From contig JAKVAV010000026.1 of NCBI GenBank assembly GCA_022448105.1, positions 11,964-44,991 of the forward strand: DNA of 33,028 bases. Direction: 5' to 3'. A program made the translations under genes and the position numbers. Numbering within the stretch: position 1 is the stretch's first letter; the number at the start of each line of letters is the position of its first letter. The notes beneath the pieces are model-generated. The model was not told where the DNA came from and ran no database searches. It saw nothing but the letters and a program-made list of their open reading frames with translations. This stretch comes from Flavobacteriales bacterium (GTDB lineage: Bacteria > Bacteroidota > Bacteroidia > Flavobacteriales_D > Cryomorphaceae). Below, in pieces: positions 26,554 to 33,028 of the stretch.

Positions 26554-27256
26554 TACTCTTCCAATAAATTCTCAACCTAACTACAAACTCATCTGCATCG
26601 AAATTGCCAAAATCGTTTCGTGATTGTAGCCACATGAAATGCAGTGCATAAGACCATCCATTTTGAAGGAGTTGTCCCCAACCTCCGTAGATTCTGGATT
26701 GGTCTGATAATATGCCTTCTGTATCTTCACTAAGATTGGCAAAAAACTCAATACTCCCAGTGAAGAAGACATTACCAATGGGACCAATATTTGTGTAATC
26801 CGTAGTTCCAGCAAGGAAATATCTCAAGCGCACATTTTGGTCATTGCCTCCGCTGCCCTCAATTTCTTTGACATTCTCGAAGCTAAAAAACCGTTCCTCA
26901 GCGCGAAAGCGATGACCAATTCTGAAATGGTCAAAGCGAGGCCAGGTGGCCCTCACTTCTTGTGCAAGTCTAAATTCCGTCGAGTTAGGGGCTTCATCAT
27001 TGAAGGTGAGAAACGTGGCGATATTTCCTTGAATTTGAAAGTTTGTGTTTAATCTGTAACTAAGCCCAGGTCTCAAATAAATCAAGTTGAAATCATCTCC
27101 TGAAAAATTGGTTCGATAGCCTAAATCCCCAACGAGGGATAGGTCCGCACTTAGAAAATGAGCCTGATTATAATCCAACCATCCACTGATGGCGGATTGC
27201 GCATAGCATTCAATATTGAAAGCAAGAATGAAGAGAAAATTTAAAATTCCCTTGAT
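26540..27256 (-). CDS. DUF2490 family protein with signal peptide, no ordinary start codon
   Basis: The mature part is a beta-rich DUF2490 protein, probably an outer-membrane or periplasmic barrel: LIYLRPGLSYRLN, the family core FRIGHRFRAEERFF, and a C-terminal strand ending VVRLRIYWKSKI. The frame extends upstream of the first possible TTG (27178) into a clear signal peptide, IKGILNFLFILAFNIECYAQ, cleaved after AQ. No ATG, GTG or TTG occurs between the upstream in-frame TAA and that peptide; the codon where Met is expected is ATC (27256-27254). Either a rare ATC start is used, the start has been lost, or there is a base error. Coordinates assume ATC. Confidence 0.75.
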   Translation of the reverse strand: MKGILNFLFILAFNIECYAQSAISGWLDYNQAHFLSADLSLVGDLGYRTNFSGDDFNLIYLRPGLSYRLNTNFQIQGNIATFLTFNDEAPNSTEFRLAQEVRATWPRFDHFRIGHRFRAEERFFSFENVKEIEGSGGNDQNVRLRYFLAGTTDYTNIGPIGNVFFTGSIEFFANLSEDTEGILSDQSRIYGGWGQLLQNGWSYALHFMWLQSRNDFGNFDADEFVVRLRIYWKSKIPN

Positions 27257-28099
27257 GACACGGAAGTTTAATGTGCAATGAGCATCAGTGCTTTAGCGAA
27301 TGTAGTTAATTTAATGGCTTAACTCTTTTTTCCATAAGGCACTATTCAGCCTTAAGCAGATAAAAGAAACCAATTGAAATGAATTTTAGATGCCAGTACT
27401 TTAGAATGGCTCGACGAGAAAACTGTACAATGAAGCACAGCAGGTATAGGTTTGGGCATGTCAGAGCCTATTGAGTTTACACAGTTTGCTGATACGGACT
27501 TGTTTCTAATTTGTGTCAGAGCGTATAGAATCGGTATTGACTTCCTCCTCCGGGATAGTTCGTGATTTGCCTATAAATTTAAATCCAATGGCTCACTTCT
27601 GCATAAATACCATGACCTGCTAACGTGATTCCCACAATGACCGCGTAATTCTATTGGCATTTTGCTGAGAATAATTCAAAAAAGTGCCGCAGATTAGGCA
27701 GCTCTTTACACTTGTCAGCTCCTTCCGAAGAGGGTTAGTATGACTTTTTTAAAGTGCTACACTTAGTATATGTCAATCTCACTTTTGGTTAATTTTGAGT
27801 GATTTAAGTCAATTTATGTTTGGTCTATCGCCATGCAATGGGGCTAACGACTCGCTGGCTGTTTTTGAAAAAGTGTTTGTCATTGAAGTTGATTTTTGCT
27901 GTTAATTCTTCCAATGGAGCCAAGGATGGTGCTAATTATTGCATGTTAACGATCTGAACAATCTACCAAAAGTTCAAATGGAAACCACTGATCGTTGACA
28001 GTTTCTTTATGTCTAGATTTTAATTATCTCCCTGTATTAGCCGATGAGTGAATGTGTAGATGTCTTGAAAATCAGTTTATGGATGATCTTTAAATGGCT
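27257..28099. other. 843 bp without an intact gene
   Basis: No convincing complete reading frame, RNA gene or inverted repeat was found here on either strand. Stop codons are frequent. A possible gene remnant lies at 27506-27734 on the minus strand (listed separately). One short plus-strand frame opens at an ATG in the area of 27818 and closes after 29 codons, with no supporting signal. The region lies between two damaged genes and may be a decaying locus. Confidence 0.6.
27506..27734 (-). pseudogene. Possible remnant of a membrane-protein gene
   Basis: Minus-strand reading gives protein-like stretches in two frames: ELPNLRHFFELFSAKC, an in-frame TAG, then NYAVIVGITLAGHGIYAEV in the same frame, and after a shift GFKFIGKSRTIPEEEVNTDS running to a TAG at 27508-27506. 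The middle piece looks like a membrane helix and the last like a hydrophilic tail. I do not recognise the family. Chance is possible. Confidence 0.3.
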
Positions 28100-28421
28100 T
28101 TATTTTCGAAGATCAAATAGTCCACCCTTTCCATGGTCATCTTTTCTTTTTCTATCCCTTATCTCGTGTGACAAGTATTGCAGATCATCGTTCGAACCTT
28201 TGGGAACTAGAAATGCGTAAAAATTGTCCGTAACTCCTCCAATTTTCTACTGCTTTTGGTTCTTGATGCAGAGAAGGGCTAGGCTTTTTCCCGTTGCTGT
28301 TCTCTTCAATTGTCTCTTGGTAAATATTCTTCCATTTAATCGCACCCGTTTCTCTGGAAGCAGGATTCTTGCTAATCCACAAAGCGGAAATTAAGAATAT
28401 GGTGAACAGAGTATATTTCAT
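28100..28421 (-). pseudogene. Small secreted protein gene with a frameshift
   Basis: An ATG at 28421 opens a frame with a signal-peptide-like N-terminus (MKYTLFTIFLISALWISKNP) and a hydrophilic stretch, ending at 28185 as an 78-residue product. Near VENW (about 28225) the downstream frame moves by one base: the next frame reads DNFYAFLVPKGSNDDLQYL, then SHEIRDRKRKDD and GGLFDLRK before a TAA at 28102-28100. That tail is far more protein-like than the first frame's end (FLRISSSQRFER). Joined, the protein would be about 106 residues. Family not recognised; no neighbour explains it. Confidence 0.5.
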
Positions 28422-28514
28422 AAGTGCCAAAGCTTGTTTTTTACATAACGCTATGAGGCACGGATTCGATGTGTAAGCTAAGCGACTTTAGGAATTTTTA
28501 TGGTTTTACGATAC

Positions 28515-28548
28515 AAAGCCCCTCTCAGGAGCTTGAGAGGGACTTTTT
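28515..28548. terminator. Bidirectional terminator after the fibre-protein gene
   Basis: CCCTCTCA (28520-28527) and TGAGAGGG (28534-28541) form a perfect 8-bp stem with loop GGAGCT; the flanking AAAG/CTTT extends it past one mismatch. TTTTT follows on the plus strand and CTTTG on the minus strand. It lies 22 nt after the stop of the minus-strand fibre gene. Confidence 0.75.
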
Positions 28549-28569
28549 ACTTGAGATCATCTCTTCTTA

Positions 28570-30900
28570 TTATCTCGCAATCATCATCTTCTTGGAATCC
28601 ACAAATTTTCCATCTACGAAAAGAGAGTAGAGGTAAGTTCCTGAGGCTAATCCTTGAGTTTGAAACTCTACTTGATTGGCACCTTTTTGATCGCCAAGTC
28701 TGATGTCTTCTACTGGGCTTCCATCTATGTCTGTTATTCTGATGATCGCATTTTGGCATCCATTTGGGAGGTAGTAGCGTATCACTGTACTTTCTGAAAA
28801 TGGATTCGGGATGTTTTGGCCTAGCTCTGCTTGAGAAGATTCGCTTGCGCCACCTGTTGCAGCTTCAGATTCTGAATTGAAGCAACAGGTTTGGAGGTCT
28901 TGCTCAAAGCGATCCATTCTTTCCAAAACGGAATTGAGTCTATCCTTGAGGATTTTATTTTCAGAGTTAAGGTCTTCGATAGTTCCTTGTTGCTCCTGAA
29001 TGGCCTTGGTTAAAACTGGAATCAGATCATCGTAGAAAACTCCCATTCTATCCGCTTCTTCATAAGTCACCTCACCAGTTTCTCGATCTTCAATTCTTTC
29101 TTGGGTCACTACCACTTCTGGAACAACTTCTAAGAGATCTTGAGCCACAAAGCCAAGCTTTGTTCCGACGTTCATGTGGTCCTCTCTCCATTCGTATGAA
29201 ACGGGTTTTAGTTCCATGAGGGTTTCCAGTCCGTAGTCGATTTCTTTTATATTTTTCTTCTCTCTTGCATCCGAAGTATTGATCGTTCCATTTGATGCAT
29301 ACATTGTTGACCATCTGTAGCTGGGGAGCCCCAATGATTTTAGCCCATCAACGGAAGGTCTAATGTAGCTCGTCCAAAAGAGGTATTGCTCATTTCCGAA
29401 GTAACTCATTAAATAGTCAGCAGGTAGCGACGTTCCAACACCGTCAGACTCCCCAAAGACCCAGTTATTGGACTGATAGTAGTTTTGTCTATCCAATAGG
29501 TTGATTCCGATAGTGTCATTTGGCGCACTTTCAACCGTAACCCTATTGGTCACATTTAAAGTGCTATCTAGTGCGGTCGCGCCGAGCACATTTAGATTTT
29601 CCCAAACTCCCAAGTTTCCTTTCGTGGTCAGGCCTTGCTCAATCGTAACGGATGCCCCAACTTCGAGATCACCTAAAACTTGAACATTTCCATTAAAGTA
29701 GCCTGCCTTTATGAGTCCTTGGTCGTTCCTGTAGGCAAGGGCTCCGAATGTGCCGTCGGAAAACGCAGAACTTGTGCGACCTAAGACTGCTGCGGAATTA
29801 TTATAGTCCAATACGGCTGAACCTAAGATTGCCGCCGAGTATGAATTTCCCCAATCGTTGGTTCCACGAATTGCAACATCAGAATCAGACCAATTGGGTA
29901 ACATTCCTTGGTTATAGTTCAGACCTCTGCGGTAAGCGGAAATGACTGACTTATCCGCCACGGCTTCATTCTTCTCATCTCCTACATACAAGTTGGCATT
30001 ATCAGATAGAAAGAAGGGAACAGTATCTCCAATCTGTAATGATTCTCCATCTGAACGGATCCCTGTAGAAGTAACTTGCCAATCTGTGCCATCATAAAAT
30101 GGTACCGCACTTAATTCCCCATCGGGAAGAATGCCTGAAGCACCTTGCTCTCCTTGTGGTCCTTGTTCCCCTTGAATTCCTTGTGGTCCTTGAGGGCCAG
30201 GAGTTTCAGCAGTGAGCGAAGTCCAAGTTGATCCATCGTATCCTTCAAAATCGCTACCAGACCAACGTATATTTCCTGTTTGTTCACTGGTAGAGTTCCC
30301 CACGCGCATACCTCCTTTTACGCGGGCATCTCCTGTGGTGATATTGGATCCGAATATGGTTCCTCCCGAAAGATCTCTAAATTCAATTTCGGGTCCACCA
30401 AAGTAAACTCCCGCATCAGGATCCACTGCCGAACGCAGTCCGAAGGTATTTGGCTTGACCAAAACACCTGACCCCACCTCAAATTCAATGTCGCTTGCGT
30501 ATTCACCAGTATTCGCATTAATCGCAAATATGGGCGATGCAGCATTGTTGAGGAATTCATACTGTGTTGAGGAAGCATTGAAGTAAAGACCAAAATTGGA
30601 ATTGCTCGCGGCTCTGAAGGCATAGCGATTGTTTCCGATAAGCAGATCAGAGCCTGATTCAAAAGTGAGATTGGTAGTCAATCCTCCATTATTTGCATTG
30701 AAGCCAAGCACTGGGTTTGCTGCTCCATTTAGAAATTCATAGCGCCCACTAGATGCGTTAAAATACAGTCCGAAATCAGGATCTGTGGTGTATTGAAACG
30801 CATATTCGTTTGGGCCTATGTCAATGGTCTGGCTGCGGGCTGAAAGGTTAAACAGAATGGCCAAAGATCCGATCAGCATTTTGCGGTTAATACTATTCAT
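28570..30900 (-). CDS. Fibre-like surface protein: collagen-like repeats, S74 chaperone domain, T9SS sorting signal
   Basis: A 776-residue secreted protein. Domains in order: signal peptide (residues 1-23, SARSQ); three repeats of about 60 residues (near 33-72, 93-132, 152-190) sharing FGLYFNASS-YEFLN-A; a GNIRWSGSDFEGYDG segment; seven Gly-X-Y triplets at 235-255; a variable middle; an S74/endosialidase-type intramolecular chaperone domain starting TSDAREKKNI, with the Ser-Lys dyad spacing (Ser543, Lys548); a coiled coil ending in a Cys-Cys pair (QTCCFN); and a T9SS type A sorting domain at about 691-776 (QNIPNPFSESTVIRYYLPNG to KKMMIAR). The S74 domain normally drives trimer assembly and may self-cleave. 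The ATG at 30900 gives a proper signal peptide; an upstream start at 30966 does not. Confidence 0.88.
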   Translation of the reverse strand: MNSINRKMLIGSLAILFNLSARSQTIDIGPNEYAFQYTTDPDFGLYFNASSGRYEFLNGAANPVLGFNANNGGLTTNLTFESGSDLLIGNNRYAFRAASNSNFGLYFNASSTQYEFLNNAASPIFAINANTGEYASDIEFEVGSGVLVKPNTFGLRSAVDPDAGVYFGGPEIEFRDLSGGTIFGSNITTGDARVKGGMRVGNSTSEQTGNIRWSGSDFEGYDGSTWTSLTAETPGPQGPQGIQGEQGPQGEQGASGILPDGELSAVPFYDGTDWQVTSTGIRSDGESLQIGDTVPFFLSDNANLYVGDEKNEAVADKSVISAYRRGLNYNQGMLPNWSDSDVAIRGTNDWGNSYSAAILGSAVLDYNNSAAVLGRTSSAFSDGTFGALAYRNDQGLIKAGYFNGNVQVLGDLEVGASVTIEQGLTTKGNLGVWENLNVLGATALDSTLNVTNRVTVESAPNDTIGINLLDRQNYYQSNNWVFGESDGVGTSLPADYLMSYFGNEQYLFWTSYIRPSVDGLKSLGLPSYRWSTMYASNGTINTSDAREKKNIKEIDYGLETLMELKPVSYEWREDHMNVGTKLGFVAQDLLEVVPEVVVTQERIEDRETGEVTYEEADRMGVFYDDLIPVLTKAIQEQQGTIEDLNSENKILKDRLNSVLERMDRFEQDLQTCCFNSESEAATGGASESSQAELGQNIPNPFSESTVIRYYLPNGCQNAIIRITDIDGSPVEDIRLGDQKGANQVEFQTQGLASGTYLYSLFVDGKFVDSKKMMIAR

Positions 30901-31079
30901 GGTATTGCTTTTTTGATTGGTATAAACTCTTCTTAAGAGTCTGCAACTTATGTAAATGCAATACAAAATGTAAAGTGTAACAGCTTGAAATTTAGTCGTA
31001 AAGCGAAAAATCTATGTATGTATCTAATGGAAAACATGGATGTTTTTCTAAATGGTTCAGAAGAATGCAGAAAAACGCA

Positions 31080-31109
31080 AAAAGTCTGACCGGTCAAAGT
31101 CAGACTTTT
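31080..31109 (-). terminator. Rho-independent terminator of the lipoprotein gene
   Basis: AAAAGTCTGAC (31080-31090) and GTCAGACTTTT (31099-31109) form a perfect 11-bp stem with an 8-nt loop, 20 nt after the minus-strand stop. On the minus strand the stem ends in TTTTT followed by GCGTTTTT. Confidence 0.85.
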
Positions 31110-31128
31110 GAATTTTAGGAAGAATATT

Positions 31129-31881
31129 TTATTGAATTGTGACGCTCATTGTCACTACTTTTTCATTCACAAAATAGATGGTTTTTCCAGAGAAATCTTG
31201 GCTTTCCATTCGATAAGGCGTTGCCTGAATTACTCCTGCCCCAGAGGCAAGGCTTGAGAGTTCATCTGCGGTAAATGTTACAGTGGTTTCATTACCTGTT
31301 TGAGTTTTGATCAATCCATTGATGTTGTAAATTATACTATCTGCTCCGGAAACTCCACTAACTGAGTAGGAGTAATCTTGAGAGCGATCTACTGTGTTAT
31401 CTCCACTAAGCGTTCCAATGGACGGAAAATCGAAGGAAGGGCTTCCTGAGAAACCTGGAACATCTCCTGAACCTTCTACAGCCCAATCAACCGTTCCGTT
31501 AAATTCAATTCCGTATATTTCAGTTGCCGTTGGGATATAGATGTATGAATTGTTCGAATTTCTCGTCAAGTCATTTCCATTCAAACTCACGTTACCCGCA
31601 TTTTGAAATACTAAGTTGGTATCATAAAAAACTGCCACGCCCGTGCCCAAAACAATTTCAAATGGACCTAGTGGCGTATCTGTAGGTGTAACCGTCTCAA
31701 TAGCAATTATTGCTCCATCGGCTCCAGGAATGTTTGGAATTCCATCTGGAGTTGTGTCCGTTGTGGTAGATGGAGTGGGTTCTTCTTTATCGTCGTCGTC
31801 ATCGCAGCTTGTAAATACCAGTGATGAAGCGAGAAAGAACAGTGTTAAGAATGAAATTCGTGCTTTCATTTGAGTAGCCAT
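31129..31881 (-). CDS. Putative lipoprotein, function unknown
   Basis: A 250-residue protein with a type II signal peptide: basic start (MKAR), hydrophobic core (ISFLTLFFLASSLVF), then TSC followed by DDDDDKEEP, an acidic and low-complexity linker common in Bacteroidota surface lipoproteins. The rest is rich in beta-type sequence, Gly, Ser and Thr (for example VNGLIK-like IYNINGLIKTQTGNE) with no catalytic motif I recognise. Start is ATG at 31881 or the in-frame ATG at 31869, which begins the signal peptide directly; an earlier start would add a non-signal leader. A strong terminator follows. Confidence 0.75.
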   Translation of the reverse strand: MATQMKARISFLTLFFLASSLVFTSCDDDDDKEEPTPSTTTDTTPDGIPNIPGADGAIIAIETVTPTDTPLGPFEIVLGTGVAVFYDTNLVFQNAGNVSLNGNDLTRNSNNSYIYIPTATEIYGIEFNGTVDWAVEGSGDVPGFSGSPSFDFPSIGTLSGDNTVDRSQDYSYSVSGVSGADSIIYNINGLIKTQTGNETTVTFTADELSSLASGAGVIQATPYRMESQDFSGKTIYFVNEKVVTMSVTIQ

Positions 31882-31895
31882 TTTATTAGTTCGTG

Positions 31896-31926
31896 CAAAG
31901 GTGAAGTAGGGGGTTTTGTCGGCCAA
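31896..31926 (-). promoter_or_regulatory. Possible promoter of the lipoprotein gene
   Basis: On the minus strand, TATTG is followed about 20 nt later by CACCTTTG (plus-strand CAAAGGTG at 31896-31903), 14 nt before the ATG. The -7 element lacks the leading TA, so the match to the Bacteroidota consensus is partial. Confidence 0.35.
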
Positions 31927-31942
31927 TAGGGCATTTACCCCA

Positions 31943-31971
31943 TTTTGTTGAACCCAAAATGACTTACCTTG
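31943..31971 (+). promoter_or_regulatory. Possible promoter of the pirin gene
   Basis: TTTTG at 31943-31947 and TACCTTG at 31965-31971 are spaced 17 nt apart, close to the -33/-7 pattern but with one T missing in the -7 element. The ATG follows 20 nt later. It lies back to back with the candidate lipoprotein promoter. Confidence 0.35.
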
Positions 31972-31991
31972 TTAACTAAAAAAGTTCGCAT

Positions 31992-33028
31992 ATGAATTCA
32001 GAACGTAGAAGTTTCTTGAGAGATTTGAGTTTAGGTGCTAGTGCAGTTTGTGCCGCACCTTTTGCCGCTGCCGCCTTTCGCCTAAAACAAACCTTTTCTT
32101 GGCCTTCTGCCGAAAAGCAAATTATTGAAATGCGACCATTGGGCTTTCAATGGGATTGCTTTGATCCTTTTCTCTTTTGTGCGCATCATGAGGATGAGTA
32201 TCCAAAAGGGAACGGAAACTATGGTCCCGTGGGTTCATTGCAAGGCCGCGACCTTGGTGATGATTTCATCATCAAGGATGGCTATAGAATGTATCACGGC
32301 AAGAGTGTTCCAGGTTTTCCGGGTCATCCTCATCGAGGATTTGAAACGGTGACGATTGTGAGAAAAGGTATGGTAGACCATGCTGACTCACTGGGTGCTG
32401 CTGGTCGATATGGAGATGGAGATACCCAGTGGATGACTGCTGGGGGAGGAGTACAGCACTCTGAAATGTTTCCATTGATCAAGGAGTCTTCTGATAACCC
32501 CTTGGAGTTGTTTCAAGTTTGGTTAAACCTTCCGAAGAAGAATAAAATGGTCGATCCTTACTTTAAGATGCTTTGGGCTGAGGACACTCCAAAGTATCGT
32601 GAAACAGATAAGGAAGGAGATGATTCGAATATAGAAGTAATTGCTGGTGAGCTAGGCGGCAACAAGGCACCAGCACCACCGCCAGATTCTTGGGCAGCAG
32701 ATCCCGCGAATGAGGTGGCTATTTGGAACATTAACCTCGATCCTGATGCATCTTTGACTTTACCTCCAGCCTCCGCAGGAGTCAACAGAACCCTTTACTA
32801 TTATGAAGGATCAAACCTCAAGATTGCGGGAGAAGAGATTCCTTCATATCATCTGGTTAGAGTTTTGGCAAACCAAGCGGTAAAGCTAGAAAATGGTGCT
32901 TCATCGGCGAAAGTGCTCGTTCTTCAAGGCAAGCCAATTGCTGAACCCGTGATGCAATACGGTCCGTTTGTGATGAACACTAAAGAAGAAATCAAACAAG
33001 CATTTGAAGATTATCACAAAACACAATT
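31992..33028 (+). CDS. Pirin family protein with twin-arginine signal, 3' truncated
   Basis: 345 codons are visible; the frame runs off the window. The N-terminus MNSERRSFLRDLSLGASAV is a twin-arginine (Tat) signal, followed by an Ala-rich stretch, so export of a folded metalloprotein is likely. The pirin core starts near residue 45: GFPGHPHRGFETVTIVRKG holds metal ligands His112 and His114, and GGGVQHSEMF holds His156 and Glu158. Most pirins are cytoplasmic and about 230-300 residues; this one has the extra leader and a Pro-rich insert (NKAPAPPPDSW). Pirins bind Fe and some have quercetin dioxygenase activity; the substrate here is unknown. Confidence 0.92.
   Translation, partial: MNSERRSFLRDLSLGASAVCAAPFAAAAFRLKQTFSWPSAEKQIIEMRPLGFQWDCFDPFLFCAHHEDEYPKGNGNYGPVGSLQGRDLGDDFIIKDGYRMYHGKSVPGFPGHPHRGFETVTIVRKGMVDHADSLGAAGRYGDGDTQWMTAGGGVQHSEMFPLIKESSDNPLELFQVWLNLPKKNKMVDPYFKMLWAEDTPKYRETDKEGDDSNIEVIAGELGGNKAPAPPPDSWAADPANEVAIWNINLDPDASLTLPPASAGVNRTLYYYEGSNLKIAGEEIPSYHLVRVLANQAVKLENGASSAKVLVLQGKPIAEPVMQYGPFVMNTKEEIKQAFEDYHKTQ

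Noticed and set aside
27780-27800. TAATTTTG at 27790-27797 as a promoter
   Set aside because: No -33 element at the right distance and no gene follows downstream.
27818-27910. 29-codon plus-strand frame in the gene-free region
   Set aside because: Short, no promoter or ribosome site, and no recognisable protein pattern.
30121-30200. Short tandem repeats resembling a CRISPR array or VNTR
   Set aside because: They are the codons of the Gly-X-Y collagen-like segment; no spacers or repeat palindromes exist.

Overview
The window looks like a chromosomal segment of a Bacteroidota member, most likely a marine Flavobacteriales bacterium. This is inferred from several signs: a type IX secretion (T9SS) C-terminal sorting domain on a large fibre-like protein, TAnnTTTG-type promoter elements, almost no Shine-Dalgarno sequences, DUF2490 and DUF4197 family members, and the pyrR-pyrB and STAS-rnz gene pairs. 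Base composition is moderately AT-rich throughout. No tRNA, rRNA, CRISPR array, intact transposase or integrase was seen.

Region 1 (1-6290) is housekeeping. It holds the end of pyrR overlapping pyrB (pyrimidine synthesis and control), a stand-alone STAS protein, ribonuclease Z, an orphan LuxR-type response regulator, a BadF-type N-acetylglucosamine kinase, and a convergent secreted M23 peptidase whose stop codon interlocks with the kinase stop. Region 2 (6237-8480) is a small operon behind a good Bacteroidota promoter: a coiled-coil protein, zapA (division) and rny (RNase Y).

Region 3 (8485-22834) is a 14.3 kb single-strand surface-polysaccharide cluster that starts only 4 nt after rny. In order it encodes a WbpP/Gne-type UDP-sugar epimerase, a Wzx flippase, a left-handed beta-helix acyltransferase, a divergent DegT-family aminotransferase, two GT4 glycosyltransferases, an AsnB-type amidotransferase, a FemAB/GNAT-like protein, an O-antigen ligase/polymerase, a GT2 glycosyltransferase, UDP-GlcNAc 2-epimerase, a second DegT aminotransferase and a PglC-like initiating phosphoglycosyl transferase. 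Together they fit a Wzx/Wzy-type pathway: activated amino sugars are made, the first sugar phosphate is placed on undecaprenyl phosphate, the repeat is built and decorated, then flipped and polymerised or ligated. No chain-length, export or sugar-dehydratase gene is in the window.

Region 4 (22831-28430) is mostly minus strand: a SirB1/transglutaminase-like protein, a nucleoside phosphorylase, a decayed DUF4197 gene broken by three frameshifts, a plus-strand UDP-glucuronate-4-epimerase-like gene, a DUF2490 protein whose signal peptide has no ordinary start codon, about 0.85 kb without an intact gene (with a possible gene remnant), and a small frameshifted secreted protein. This stretch shows clear gene decay. 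Region 5 (28500-33028) is cell-surface and export related: a 776-residue fibre-like protein (60-residue repeats, collagen-like segment, S74 chaperone domain, coiled coil, T9SS signal), a lipoprotein with a strong terminator, and a divergent, 3'-truncated pirin carrying a twin-arginine signal.
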